A stretch of DNA of 64,000 nucleotides from Ichthyophis bannanicus (GCA_033557465.1 CM066039.1:399113440-399177439), one strand, 5' to 3'; shown: positions 9,228-19,797, numbered from the stretch's first letter. Notes: generated from the letters alone by a model not told the origin. A program made the numbers and translations.

Positions 9228-11153
9228 GTGGGGGGTTTTGACTCCCAAGGCATAGTCTCTCCATCTCTGCTGTCCCATCCCTGCACAGGAGGTCGCCTAG
9301 CCCTGTTTGCCCACCAGTGGCCACCCATTACAGGGGACAACTGGGTCTTAAGCATAGTCCAAAAGGGCTGCCTGCTTCATTTTCATCAGTTGCCTCCTCC
9401 CTATTTTCCAGGAGAGCCTCCAAGGCCTCCTCTCCATATAGCCCTCCTCCTGCAGGAGCTCCAGGTTCTGTTACGAGACCAGGCGGTGGAGCCTGTGCCT
9501 CCTCACCTACAAGGTCACGGGTTTTACTCCAGGTACTTCCTAGTACCAAAGAGAACAGGGGATCTCAGGCCTATTCTCGACCTCAGAAATCTCAACAAGT
9601 TCTTACAGAAGGAAAAGTTCAAGATGCTTACTCTTGGAACACTTCTGCCCTACCTCCAGCAGGGAGATTGGCTATGCTCTTTAGATCTAAAGGATGCGTA
9701 CACTCACATCCTCATTCATCCAGACCACAGAAAGTACCTCAGGTTCATTGTGGGAGGAAACCATTATCAGTACAGGGTATTGCCATTTGGCCTCACCTCA
9801 GCCCCCAGAGTCTTTACCAAATGCCTAGCAGTGGTGGCGGCCTACTTGAGAAATCAGGGTATCTTTGTCTTCCCCTATCTGGACGACTGGCTCATCAGGG
9901 GTCAGACTTGCCAGGAGGCCAGGCAAGCTGCCCTCCGAACGATTTCTCTGCTACAGCATCTGGGGTTTGTCGTAAACTTTGCAAAGTCCACTTTGCTCCC
10001 CTCCCAAAACTTAGAGTTCATAGGGGCAAGACTAGACTCTCTGCAGGCAAAAGCTTTCTTGCCAGTGGACAGAGCCCAAAGACTGATGACCTTGGCAAAC
10101 CAGTTTCTCAGCAGGTCACTGGTCTCCGCCAGGCTCTGCCTGAGGCTTCTGGGCCACATGGCTTCGACAATACATGTCACACCACATGCCAGGCTTCATA
10201 TGAGGCCTGCGCAATGGTGCCTCAGAACTCAGTGGTCGCAGGCCACAGGGAGCCTCAGAGACAGAGTAAGGGTGTCCAGACCATTCCTGCACTCCCTACG
10301 TTGGTGGATGCATCCCTCCAACTTACTGGAAGGGATGCCTTTTCAACCACCTGGGTTCACAGTGGTATTGACCACCGATGCCTCTCTACAGGGCTGGGGA
10401 GCACACTGTCTGGACAAGTGCACTCAGGGCCTGTGGTCTCCCTGGGAGGCCCAGCAGCAGATCATTCTACTAGAGCTTCGGGCTATTCGCATAGCCCTCA
10501 AGACTTTCTCTCAAACCCTGGCTCACCAGTCTGTTTTAGTGCAGACAGACAATCAGGTAGCCATGTTTTATGTGAACAAACAGGGAGGCACTGGGTCCAG
10601 GCTCCTTTGTCAGGAGGCGCAGGACCTTTGCTTGTTTGCTCTCCGGCACAACATGTTGCTCAAGGCGGTTTATCTCCCTAGCCAGGACAATTACCTAACA
10701 GACAGGTTGAGCAGAATTCTGCAGCCACACGAGTGGCATTTCCATCCCTTGGTAGTGCAGAAGATCTTCCTGAGATGGGGACTTCCATCCATAGATCTCT
10801 TTGCAAGTCCCCTGAACAGACAGCTGCCCCAGTTCTGCTCCAGGCAACCGCATCCTCTGAGACTAGCAGCAGATGCTTTTCTGAGATCCTGGTCCCAAGG
10901 CCTCCTATACGCGTTTCCTCCCACGCCTCTGGTGGCCCGAACCCTGTTCAAAGTTCTGAGGGACCAGGCCTCGGTCCTTCTAGTAGCCCCCAGGTGGCCG
11001 AGACATCCTTGGTTCCCACTTCTGCTTCAGCTAGCAGTGGACACTCCACTACCTCTAGGGTTGCAGCCCGATCTTCTGTCTCAAGACCAGGGGTCTCTTC
11101 TGCACCCCAATCTCAAATCTCTCAATTTGATGGCCTGGAAGCTGCAAGGGTAG
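9228..11153 (+). CDS. D4 reverse transcriptase, RNase H and methyltransferase-like protein (641 codons, intact)
   Basis: The best-preserved polymerase of the window. RT: PILDLRNLNKF at about 118, catalytic motif A SLDLKDAYTH (Asp153), LPFGLTSAPRVF near 190, YLDDW at 217-221. RNase H: TTDAS (Asp384), LLELRAI (Glu416), QTDNQVA (Asp441), plus VYLPSQDNYLTDRLSR near 483. The methyltransferase-like segment starts at DLFASPLNRQLPQFCS near 523 and ends with APRWPRHPWF near 590. All three RT aspartates are present. The start used is GTG after the previous stop; the real initiation mechanism (re-initiation or frameshift from gag) is unknown. Confidence 0.88.
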   Translation: MGGFDSQGIVSPSLLSHPCTGGRLALFAHQWPPITGDNWVLSIVQKGCLLHFHQLPPPYFPGEPPRPPLHIALLLQELQVLLRDQAVEPVPPHLQGHGFYSRYFLVPKRTGDLRPILDLRNLNKFLQKEKFKMLTLGTLLPYLQQGDWLCSLDLKDAYTHILIHPDHRKYLRFIVGGNHYQYRVLPFGLTSAPRVFTKCLAVVAAYLRNQGIFVFPYLDDWLIRGQTCQEARQAALRTISLLQHLGFVVNFAKSTLLPSQNLEFIGARLDSLQAKAFLPVDRAQRLMTLANQFLSRSLVSARLCLRLLGHMASTIHVTPHARLHMRPAQWCLRTQWSQATGSLRDRVRVSRPFLHSLRWWMHPSNLLEGMPFQPPGFTVVLTTDASLQGWGAHCLDKCTQGLWSPWEAQQQIILLELRAIRIALKTFSQTLAHQSVLVQTDNQVAMFYVNKQGGTGSRLLCQEAQDLCLFALRHNMLLKAVYLPSQDNYLTDRLSRILQPHEWHFHPLVVQKIFLRWGLPSIDLFASPLNRQLPQFCSRQPHPLRLAADAFLRSWSQGLLYAFPPTPLVARTLFKVLRDQASVLLVAPRWPRHPWFPLLLQLAVDTPLPLGLQPDLLSQDQGSLLHPNLKSLNLMAWKLQG

Positions 11154-12194
11154 TTTTGGCTCCTTGGGGCCTACCTCCTGAAGTTGAAGAGGTCATCCTG
11201 GCCTCTAGGAAGCAATCCACTAGGAAAACCTATGCCCTGAAGTGGAAGAGGTTTTCTGTGTGGTGTCAGCTGCGTACAGAAGATCCTTTCTCCTGTACTG
11301 TACCAGTGGTGCTTCAGTACCTGCTACATTTATCCAATCAGGGCCTTAAGTCCAATTCTGTTCGGGTCCACCTCTCAGCTCTAGCAGCTCACCACTCACT
11401 GGTGGAGGGAAACTCTATATCGGTTCACCCCTTGGTGTCCCGGTTTCTCAGAGGTTTGCTCTTGCTCAAGCCTCCTGTCCGTCCTCCAGCCCCTGAGTGG
11501 GAGCTGAATGTGGTCTTGCAGCATCTGACTCGCCCACCTTTTTAGCCGATGGCTACTTGTCCTCTCCGCTTCCTTTCCTGGAAGACACTCCTCCTAGTAG
11601 CCTTAACCTCGGCCAGATGGGTAAGTGAGCTTCAGGCCCTAGTCTGTGAAAGGCCTTACACTCGCTTCTATAGGAACAGGGTAGTCTTTAGGACTCATCC
11701 GAAGTTCCTCCCTAAAGTTCTCTCCTCGTTCCACCTCAACCAGGAGGTGGTTCTTCCAACATTCTTCCCTAGGCCTCATGCAAGCCAGGCTGAAGCAGTC
11801 CTGCATACCCTGGACTGTAGGAGGGCTTTATCCTTCTACCTTGACCGTATGCAAGGACATAGAAGGGCTACTCAGCTCTTCATCTCTTTTGACCCTAATA
11901 ATTTGGGGTTACCTGTGTCCAAGCGTACCTTGTCCATATGGGTGGCTGACTGTATCACCTGGGCTTACAGGCTGGGTGGCTGACCTTCCCTTGCAGGGTT
12001 GGGTCACGGCCCATCGTGTCGGGGCAATGGCTGCCTCAGTAGCTCATCTCCACTCTGTACCGTTGGCAGACATTTGCAGGGCTGCAACTTGGTCCTCAAG
12101 CCAGACTTTTGCAGCTCATTACTGCCTGGAGAGGGAGTCCCGTAGGGACAGTGCTTTTGGCCAGGCAGTACTCCGGAATCTCTTTGAGGTTTAG
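10733..12194 (+). pseudogene. D4 tyrosine recombinase, disabled
   Basis: It overlaps the end of the RT frame by about 420 bp in another frame. The core-binding part has RKQSTRKTYALKWKRFSVWC and the catalytic part follows. Damage: in-frame TAG at 11,543-11,545, a frameshift near 11,980, SARWVSEL in place of SARRISEL (catalytic Arg to Trp), and HRVG in place of HxxR (second Arg to Gly). The Tyr of AAHYCLE is kept. It ends at the TAG at 12,192. With RT still open, loss of this gene did not track with loss of the polymerase. Confidence 0.87.
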
Positions 12195-12540
12195 GCAACT
12201 CCTGCCCTCCAGCCCTCTGTTGGGCTACCGGTGGAGGTTATTTCAGTGAAAAGCCTTTCTTTGATGCTGGGACTAGAGGGAGTTCTCTTGTTCAGCCTGG
12301 GTTCCTTGGTAGCCCAGAGCTTGGGAGTCACCCATATGTGAGGACCAATGTTCCCTCTAATTTTCTGTAGGCTGTGTGCGCATAAAATATCAGCTGTGCA
12401 GCTTTTGAAGGAAGGTTAAAGTTTTGTGCGCCACATAACGACACTCGGAGTTATATACTTTAAAATTTGACTACTGTCAGACGGCTGCCTAGGGTGAGAA
12501 CTTACACAATCTTGACGATGCATATATTCATATGATTCTT

Positions 12541-12564
12541 GCAAGGTATTGTGGGTATTGTAGT
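12541..12564 (-). promoter_or_regulatory. ZNF143/STAF-like motif near the R2 3' end
   Basis: On minus: ACTACAATACCCACAATACC. The corresponding place in R1 (about 6795-6820) has a diverged form ending CCCACAATCCCTTGC. Confidence 0.55.
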
Positions 12565-12640
12565 TCATTCACTCCCAAACACAGCTGATGACAATAATTT
12601 GAGTTGTGAAACCAAGTGGTAAGATCAATAAAATACTTCT

Positions 12641-12646
12641 TTTATT
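12641..12646 (-). terminator. Poly(A) signal AATAAA in R2
   Basis: Complement of TTTATT, 166 bp from the R2 3' end; positionally matches R1. Confidence 0.55.
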
Positions 12647-13074
12647 GATGGGGTTTAATTCACCCAGCACATGTATGCTTGATAGCACTATAAATGAGGT
12701 TACTTGCTTGCAGTGTTTAAATGGATAACAAAAAGTCACAAAGTAAACCAGAAAACAACCTTCAGCTTGTCAGGCAATTAGCTAATGTGTTCTTAGCAAA
12801 TAATTACCAAATACAAAGGCACAAAGAAAAGAATAAACTTTGCTGGTTAGGTTAACTTCTGCTTATTTTCCACGCAGATCTCAGCAGTGATTCTCCCTTG
12901 CTCACACACACAATCAGGTGCAGCTTTAATTACTATCAATTGACCAGCTGTAAGCCTTTAGCTGGCTGGCTGCTACTGTGTGAACCCAAATCCTGCTTTA
13001 AGAGCTGTTTGCAGTGGAAATAAAGAACAAAGTTAGGTTTCTTTGTGATGGCTGATGTGTTTGCTCATAGAAAA

Positions 13075-14010
13075 CTAGCAATAGCATTTAGATAAAGAAC
13101 AGTCCATGTAAATAGTTTCATCTGCTGTATTTCCCCCTGCATCAACAATCATAGGGTCAATATCATACATTGGCACAGATGAGTCTTTCATTAAGGCACT
13201 ATCATGAGAATGCTTATTCCCTTGCTGCCATTCTCTATTATAGATAGGGTCTGGATCAGTGTTCATACCTGAGCCTCTCCTGCTATCATTATTTCTCTCT
13301 GTATAGCCTGGCCAATATGTAATCCAATTCTGATGTCCAGCCTTCCAATCTTGATCCCTGGACGCTGGATCTTCTCTCACATACCTTCTGGCCTTGGTCT
13401 GAAAGTCCCTTCCACATGCAGTCTTCTCTCTTCCAGGTAGCCACTGGTGATTCCTATCTCTGCCACTCCATTCCTCTGGCTGAATCCAGTCCAATGGACT
13501 CTGCTGGCTTTTGGAATACCTCCCAGTATGAGTACTGCCTTGGAATCTCCCAGACCTTCCAATGGCCTTTCTTCTCTTCCTTCCAGAGAGTTTCCTTCTC
13601 TCTCTATCTGCTTGGCTTGGCTTCTGTTTCTCCAGGTGATACTGGTGCTTGTAGCCGTTGCTGTCTCTGTATCTCTTCCTCCCTCTGTAGCTGTTATCTG
13701 AAGAATAAGCTCTATTCTTATCCTGTTCTAATGTGTGCTGCTCCCTAACACAGTGCAGCTGTCTTGAATCAGGCCCTGCCCTTTGAGATGAGTGCTTAGG
13801 GATTACCTCATAGCTCTCTTGATTGCACACACATTTCCTCACTTCAGCTCCTCTCATGGCTGCTGGAAACCTGGTGCATTCTGGGACTGGTAGTCTTTTA
13901 TGTGAAAACTCTGTTTTCTTGCTTCTACCAAAACTGACAGGTTGCTTGTTCAGAGTCACATCATCTTTTCTATAGCTCCTACCTGAGCTATGATAAGCTT
14001 CCTTATCACA
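13075..14010 (-). CDS. Unrecognised 311-codon reading frame open from the first base of R2
   Basis: Colinear with the R1 frame: CDKEAYHSSGRSYRK start, TLNKQPVS near residue 19, SHKRLPVPECTRFP near 32, a basic middle RKRRKAIGR, WKAGHQNWITYWPGY near 220, GMNTDPDP near 245, and end YMDCSLSKCYC. Differences from R1 are mostly substitutions and multiples of three bases, so the frame survived divergence. There is no recognisable enzyme motif. The opening TGT codon is the first base of the element, as in R1, R3 and R4. Confidence 0.55.
   Translation of the reverse strand, partial: CDKEAYHSSGRSYRKDDVTLNKQPVSFGRSKKTEFSHKRLPVPECTRFPAAMRGAEVRKCVCNQESYEVIPKHSSQRAGPDSRQLHCVREQHTLEQDKNRAYSSDNSYRGRKRYRDSNGYKHQYHLEKQKPSQADRERRKLSGRKRRKAIGRSGRFQGSTHTGRYSKSQQSPLDWIQPEEWSGRDRNHQWLPGREKTACGRDFQTKARRYVREDPASRDQDWKAGHQNWITYWPGYTERNNDSRRGSGMNTDPDPIYNREWQQGNKHSHDSALMKDSSVPMYDIDPMIVDAGGNTADETIYMDCSLSKCYC
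13871..13894 (-). promoter_or_regulatory. ZNF143/STAF-like motif in R2 (upstream copy)
   Basis: Complement reads ACTACCAGTCCCAGAATGC, identical over this length to the R1 motif at 5451. Confidence 0.6.
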
Positions 14011-14124
14011 CTACACGTCAGAATACAGTATATACACCACATTGATTGCACTAGAAAATATTGTAGAACTTGTGAAAACCATAAATACACAACAACTTTT
14101 CAATTTTAAGAACGTCTGTGTTGT

Positions 14125-14291
14125 TATCTCCAGGAACAAGCAGGAATGAGTCTTCACATATGGGTACGTCGGTACCGACGGAGCCTGCGCGGGAACGCTC
14201 CCCAGCTTCCCAAAAAAGGAAAGCTTTTGGGAGCATCCCACAGAGCCTGCGCGCTGCCTTCCCGCCTTTCCTAACCGCCTCTCTTCAGTTC
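14125..14291 (+). repeat. D5 left inverted terminal repeat
   Basis: Complementary to 19,607-19,777 with the palindromic centre GTCGGTACCGAC and CACATATGGGTACG. Tip is TATCTCCAG/G, acceptor-like. Confidence 0.88.
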
Positions 14292-14507
14292 TTCTTTTCC
14301 ATGGAGCCAGCAGGTCATGTTCCTGTCACCGCTGAAGAAGTTCTTTATTTTATTTTATTTCTTTGGTCGCGCGTCTGCCTTCTTCGACATCGGACCGGTA
14401 CCGCCGGTCTTTTCTTTCTTTTTCTTCAAAAAAAAAAAAGAATACTTTCCGTTCCACTTCAGTGTATTTTTTCTTTGTTGGGCCTTAGGCCTAACAGAAA
14501 ATTCCTC

Positions 14508-16338
14508 ATGGAAAAGCCCGCCTCCGGGTTTAAAAAATGCACTAAGTGCAGCGGTACCATCTCTGTTACCGACACCCATGACTGGTGTCTTAAATGTTTG
14601 GGTCCTGACCATTCCATCACGGATTGTCCGTCCTGCTCCATGATGTCTAAAAGAGGTTTACAGAACCGAGCAGCCAAGTTCAGTACACTGTTTCCCTCTG
14701 ATGCAGCTTCGGTGGCATCGACGTCTTCCAGGGCTTCTTCTTCCTCCTATGGATCTCAGGTAACCAAACATAAGTCCAGCCGGTCCTCGAAGGGTAGATC
14801 TCCCTCTAAGCATCGAGATGCCTCCGGGCTTGCCCTCGAGGATCCTGCACCGGCAAAAGTACCCCGGCGGGAAGCTCCGGCTTCCAATGCTCCTCCTATG
14901 GGGTCACAGGTTGACATCGATGGCACGGCCTCGACCGATCACCTGTTGCAGTGTTCTGGGGTACCGGTGGAATCCGCCGGTACTGACCTCCAGACATTCA
15001 TGGCGTTGATGGATCAGAATGTTCTGACCATGCAGCGTGCCATTACGGCATTCATACAAGCTGCGACGCCGCTGGTACCGCAACAAGCTTCGTTGTCGGT
15101 ACCGGCTCAGACACCGGCTCCGATATCGGTTCCGGTGCCGGTACCGGTTGCATCGACATCGGCTTCGGTGTCGACTGCAGCGGTACCCTGTCCGATGATG
15201 CCTATCGGTACCGATCCGGTACTGATGACTCCCGATGTCGATACCACCCGGTATGCGTATCAGGCTTTACAAGAGCATCCAGACTGGCGATACTTCGATT
15301 CCTCCGAAGACTCTGATGCATCGGAGGCCTCTGTCGAAGCATCGGTACTTCTTCCTCAGGAGCCTTCTTCTCCAAAAAGAAGAATGTCCCCTCCAGAAGA
15401 CTTGTCTTTTCAAGACTTCATAAGGGAAGTGGCCAAGGGGCTTTCTATCTCAGTAGCCCCTGAGATAGAGCCTAGAGCCAAAAAATTGGATATTTTGCAA
15501 TATCCTAAGGCTCCTAAAGAAGCAGCCACTTTGCCAGTTCATAAGATCCTTTATGACCACATGATAGGCATATGGGAGACTCCTCTCACCATCTCTTCTC
15601 ATTCTCGTAGGTTGGATACCAAGTATCGTGTCCCTCCTTGTCCTGGATTTCATAAAACTCAGCTTCCTCACCATTCTATTGTGGTGGAGTCTGCTATGAA
15701 AAAGTTAGAGTGCAAAGAGGCACTCATCTGCTCCTCCAGGAAGAGAATGTAGAACATTAGATGCTTTTGGCAGGAAAATATTTCAAGCCAGTATGCTTGT
15801 TGCCAGAATCAACTCCTATAGTCTCTATATGGGGATGTTTCTGAAGGAAGTTACAGATCATCTGCAAACTTTCCTCCCTTTTCTTCCAGAAGATAAAAGG
15901 GAAGACTTTCTTACCTGGCTTAAGCATGCCCAGGATGTTTCCAAATTTTCTAACCGTGCAGCCTTTGACTCTTTTGAGGGGGCCAGCAGAGCCTTGGCCA
16001 TTGCCGTAGGTGCACGCAGAATTGCTTGGTTACAAGCTTCTGATTTGGAACCCTGGGTCCAAGATGGATTAGGAAATCTTCCTTGTACAGGTGAAAACCT
16101 GTTTGGCAAAGATTGGCAAGCAAAGGCCACTCAGATAGATGCAGAAAATTCTGCTTTGGATAGGCTTTCAAAGTCTACCTCTAATCCTGTCCAGAAGAGG
16201 TTGTTCAGAAAGACATATTTTCCCAAGAAGGGAAGATATTATCCTGCTTATGGTCAGCAGACATATTCTGCAGGTCGTTTTGCTGCAAGCGTCAACAACC
16301 TAAACAGGCCAAGTCTAAGGCTGCAAGGCCTACTGTAG
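14508..16338 (+). pseudogene. D5 gag, one frame break
   Basis: Starts MEKPASGFKKCTKC (ATG 14,508). The zinc-ribbon-like head has CTKC, CLKCLGPDH and CPSC. A long Pro/Val/Ser-Thr linker follows, encoded by repeated GGTACCG-type sequence (15,070-15,240), then FQDFIREVAKGL, IWETPLTIS and IVVESAMKKLE. A TAG at 15,750 and a frameshift beside it split the protein. The second half resumes with ASMLVARINSYSLYMGMF and has GENLFGKDW and a basic tail, ending at 16,338. RT follows in another frame within about 5 bp. Confidence 0.87.
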
Positions 16339-18277
16339 CCCAACAGCCTCAGCCTCCTCAGGGCCTTTGACTTACACCTAGAGAACGTAGCCTTTCTGGC
16401 TCTAAAAGAACCAGAGCCTCTCAGCATTCCAGGAAGGTTAGCTCACTTTGCTCCCAGATGGGAGCAAATCACAGCAGAGCAGTGGACCCTTTCCATCATA
16501 AGGGAAGGGTACAAACTTCATTTCTTAAACCTTCCTCCTCACACCATGGTGAGACAGTTCAATTCTCCAACATCTCTCCTCGACCTTCTGGGTCAAGAGA
16601 TTTCCACCCTTCTTGCCCAAGGGGCAATAGAAGAAGTACCTCTTCTTCAACAGGGCTCAGGGTTCTACTCCCCCTACTTTCTAATTCCAAAGAAAACAGG
16701 GGGTTACAGACCCATATTAGATCTCAGAGAATTGAACAAATTCCTATGCAAGGAGAAATTCGAGATGATTTCTCTGGGTACTCTCCTTCCATTCCTTCAG
16801 AGTCAGGATTGGCTTTGTTCTCTAGATCTCAAGGATGCGTATACCCATATACTCATCCATCCAGCACACAGAAGGTTCCTTCGATTCCTTTATCAGGGAA
16901 AGCACTATCAATACAGGGTGCTTCCCTTTGGTCTGGCCTCTGCTCCAAGAGTGTTCACAAAATGCATGGCAGTAATAGCTGCATTTCTACGCACTCTGGG
17001 AATATTCGTATTCCCATATCTGGACGACTGGCTCATCCGAGCTCCATCCCAGTCAGAGGCCCAGACTTCCCTAGCCTGCACAATGCGTGTCCTGCAGTAT
17101 CTGGGACTGGTTATAAACATTCCAAAGTCCCAACTCACCCCTACTCAGTCTCTAGAGTTCATAGGGGCCTTGCTGGATACCACAACTGCAAGGGCCTATC
17201 TTCCTCAGGCCCGTTGCCTACGCTTAGTGCAGTTAGCCTCTCAGATTTAGTTAAAAACCCATCTAACTGCTCGAGAGATGTTACAACTGCTAGGTCACAT
17301 GGCATCCACGGTGCATGTGGTCCCTTATGCTCGCCTTCACATGAGGGCAGCGCAATGGACTTTGTCCACCCAGTGGACCCAGGCATCTGGAAGTCTGTCA
17401 GACAAAATAGTAACCTCCAGGCGCCTCTTTTGGTCTCTCCAGTGGTGGAAGTCCACTCAAAATCTGTTGCTAGGGACCCCCTTCCAACAGTTGTTACCCC
17501 AAGCAATCCCTACAACAGATGCCTCTCCAAAGGGTTGGGGAGCTCATCTTCAAGACCTCTCCACCCAGGGCATTTGGTCCCCACAGGAGTCCTCCCTACA
17601 TATCAACTTCTTAGAGCTCAGAGCAATCTTCTTGGCTCTGAGTCTTCCATACCCTGCTCAGCTACAAGACAGTCCTCATTCACACGGACAACCAAGTACC
17701 CATGTTCTATGTGAACAAGCAGGGAGGGACTGGCTCTCTGTCGCTTTGTAATGAAGCTCTGAGATTGTGGGCCTTCGCCAGAGAGCATCAAATTCATCTT
17801 CTGGCAGTATACCTTCCAGGAGTTCAAAACTCTTGGGCAGACAGACTCAGTCGAGTTCTGCTTCCACACGAATGGTCCCTTCATATGGACCAGATAGTCA
17901 GAATCTTTCGAATTTGGGGAACCCCGGACATAGACCTCTTTGCAAGTCCGTGGAATGCCAAACTTCCCCGATTCTGTTCCAGATTCCGTGTCAGGGATGC
18001 CTTCCTCCTTCATTGGGGTCAAGACTTCCTGTACACCTTTCCACCCATTCCCCTAATTCCCAAGACCCTGTTCAAGCTTCAGAGAGATCAAGGGACTATG
18101 ATTCTCATAGCTCCACACTGGCCACGCCAAGTGTGGTACCCTCTACTTCTGCATCTCTCTCAAGCTCCCTCCCTGGACTTGGGGTCTGCTCCAGACCTCC
18201 TGTCTCAGGAGGGGGGAACGTTGTGGCACCCAAACCCCCAATCTCTCCATCTCAGGGCTTGTTTGCTGAAGGCTTAG
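16339..18277 (+). pseudogene. D5 RT, RNase H and methyltransferase-like segment, one stop and one frameshift
   Basis: RT: PILDLRELNKFL, CSLDLKDAYTH (motif A Asp kept), LPFGLASAPRVF, PYLDDWLIR. An in-frame TAG at 17,248-17,250 follows QLASQI and the same frame continues with LLGHMASTVHV. RNase H starts TTDASPKGWG. A frameshift near 17,640 moves it to the frame containing VPMFYVNKQGG, VYLPGVQNSWADRLSR, DLFASPWNAKLPRFCS and APHWPRQVWYP. All RT catalytic residues are intact, so the breaks are recent. Its last 510 bp overlap the YR frame. Confidence 0.88.
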
Positions 18278-19314
18278 ACCTTCAAGATTGGCATCTTTCT
18301 CAGCAAGTAAGGGATATCCTTCATGCTTCCAGAAAGCCTTCTACTAGACGTTCCTATGCTTTTAAATGGAAAGGGTTTACCATTTGGTGTGCTGAGAAGG
18401 ATATTAACCCTCTAGCAATACCTTTGAATTCTTTACTAGAGTATCTCCTGCATCTTTCCCATGCAGGCCTCAAGACGAATTCAGTAAGGGTCCATTTGAG
18501 TGCTATTGCAGCATCCCTCAAGCCTCTCAATGGACAACCTATCTCCTCTCATCCTCTTATTGCAAGATTCATGAGAGGCCTTCTTTTAACTAAACCTCCC
18601 ATTAGACCACCTCCAGTGGCATGGGACTTGAATCTGGTTCTTGGTCAGCTCATGAAGCCACCCTTTGAACCCTTAGCCACTACCTCCTTGAAATTTCTTT
18701 CCTGGAAGGTTATCTTTCTTATTGCAGTCACCTCAGCTCGCCGCATCAGTGAACTGCAGGCCTTAGTGGCTAATCCACCTTATACAAGGTTCCATCATGA
18801 TAAGGTAGTCCTTAGGACCAATCCACACTTTATGCCTAAAGTGGTCTCACCTTTTCATCTTAATCAAGAGGTGTATTTACCTGTCTTTTTTCCAGGTCCT
18901 CATGCATCGAGTGCAGAGAGGAATCTTCACACCCTGGATTGTAAGAGAGCTCTTGCTTTTTACTTACAAAGGACACAGCAACATAGAAAGTCTTCTCAAC
19001 TCTTTGTTGCTTTTGATCCCTCTCATTTGGGACTTCCAGTCTCTAAGAGGACACTGTCCAATTGGATTGCTCAGTGTATTTCTTTCGCCTACCAGAGTAA
19101 GAACCTTTCTCTGGAGGACCATGTCACAGCTCATAATGTGAGGGCCATGGCCACCTCTATGGCTCATCTAAATTCTGTGTCCATCGACCAGATCTGTCGA
19201 GCGGCCACCTGGGCCTCGGTTCATACCTTCACAGCCCATTACTGTTTGGACAAGGACTCCCGCCAGGATGCCTTGTTTGGTCAGGCTGTACTCAAACACC
19301 TGTTCCATGCTTAA
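17767..19314 (+). CDS. D5 tyrosine recombinase, intact 515-aa frame
   Basis: DIRS integrase of the lambda-type tyrosine recombinase superfamily. The first 170 residues overlap RNase H in another frame and are Ser/Pro-rich. Core-binding domain at about 190-290 (RKPSTRRSYAFKWKGFTIWC, LKTNSVRVHLSAIAA). Catalytic: Arg326 in TSARRISELQAL, HNVR at 456-459, and nucleophile candidate Tyr492 in TAHYCLDK. It would join the circular intermediate to chromosomal DNA without target duplication (family knowledge). Ends at TAA 19,312. A Met start is uncertain; this is the full open frame. Confidence 0.88.
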   Translation: MGLRQRASNSSSGSIPSRSSKLLGRQTQSSSASTRMVPSYGPDSQNLSNLGNPGHRPLCKSVECQTSPILFQIPCQGCLPPSLGSRLPVHLSTHSPNSQDPVQASERSRDYDSHSSTLATPSVVPSTSASLSSSLPGLGVCSRPPVSGGGNVVAPKPPISPSQGLFAEGLDLQDWHLSQQVRDILHASRKPSTRRSYAFKWKGFTIWCAEKDINPLAIPLNSLLEYLLHLSHAGLKTNSVRVHLSAIAASLKPLNGQPISSHPLIARFMRGLLLTKPPIRPPPVAWDLNLVLGQLMKPPFEPLATTSLKFLSWKVIFLIAVTSARRISELQALVANPPYTRFHHDKVVLRTNPHFMPKVVSPFHLNQEVYLPVFFPGPHASSAERNLHTLDCKRALAFYLQRTQQHRKSSQLFVAFDPSHLGLPVSKRTLSNWIAQCISFAYQSKNLSLEDHVTAHNVRAMATSMAHLNSVSIDQICRAATWASVHTFTAHYCLDKDSRQDALFGQAVLKHLFHA

Positions 19315-19434
19315 TCAACTCCTACCCTCCATCCCTGGTTGGATGCCTGAGATCCATGGGAGGAGGTAGAGCATTTCTCAGGGTCTCACAACCTTGGGGA
19401 TCTCCCGGGCATCTCTAGCTGGGGAGTCCCCATA

Positions 19435-19515
19435 TGTGAAGACTCATTCCTGCTTGTTCCTGGAGATAGCACAGTTACTTACCTGTAACAGGTGATCTCT
19501 GGGAACAGCAGGAAT
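19435..19515 (+). repeat. D5 internal complementary region
   Basis: Contains CTGGAGATA joined to GCACAGTTACTTACC, i.e. the complements of the left tip (TATCTCCAG) and the right tip (GGTAAGTAACTGTGC) fused. This defines the element ends at 14,125 and 19,797. Confidence 0.88.
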
Positions 19516-19606
19516 AAGTCTTCACAACCCACCCACCTCCCCTAGGAGTTGTATCTCTCTATCTATCTTTCCTTTCCTCTCTCTCTTTGTCTCAACTTTA
19601 AAACTC

Positions 19607-19797
19607 GAACTGAAGAGAGGCGGTTAGGAAAGGCAGGAAGGCAGCGCGCAGGCGCTGTGGGGTGCTCCCAAAAGCTTTCCTTTTTTGGGAAGCTGGGGAG
19701 CGTTCCCGCACAGGTTCCGTCGGTACCGACGTACCCATATGTGAAGACTTATTCCTGCTGTTCCCAGAGATCACCTGTTACAGGTAAGTAACTGTGC
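19607..19797 (+). repeat. D5 right inverted terminal repeat
   Basis: Mirror of 14,125-14,291 plus a unique outer 25 bp CTGTTACAGGTAAGTAACT... that matches the ICR. CAG/GTAAGT is a perfect 5' splice-site consensus. Confidence 0.87.

Larger units (their letters stand above)
12475..14010 (-). mobile_element. LTR-like insertion R2 (1536 bp, CTAC duplication)
   Basis: Flanked by CTAC at 12,471-12,474 and 14,011-14,014. On minus it starts TGTGATAAGG and ends GGCAGCCGTCTGACA, exactly as R1. It sits inside the hAT element. R1 and R2 flank D4's coding part as inverted copies, but each has its own target duplication, so they moved separately. It holds an intact reading frame and an AATAAA (complement of 12,641-12,646). 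Confidence 0.82.
14125..19797 (+). mobile_element. DIRS retrotransposon D5, uninterrupted full-length copy (5673 bp)
   Basis: The youngest-looking element of the left nest, lying in the hAT element. Left end TATCTCCAGGAACAAGC follows GTT; right end is GTAAGTAACTGTGC. Order: left repeat, leader, gag (14,508-16,338), RT/RNase H (16,339-18,277), YR (17,767-19,314), ICR (19,435-19,515), right repeat (19,607-19,797). Only a few stops and frameshifts are present, and YR is fully open. Confidence 0.92.

Noticed and set aside
12346..12480. Host gene promoter from the GTGCGC-rich stretch
   Set aside because: It is the end of a hAT element with matching TIR and 8-bp duplication.
6899..14010. R1 and R2 as the two arms of one giant inverted repeat or a composite transposon around D4
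   Set aside because: Each has its own 4-bp duplication (AGCT, CTAC) and a different host (D3, hAT), so they are independent insertions.
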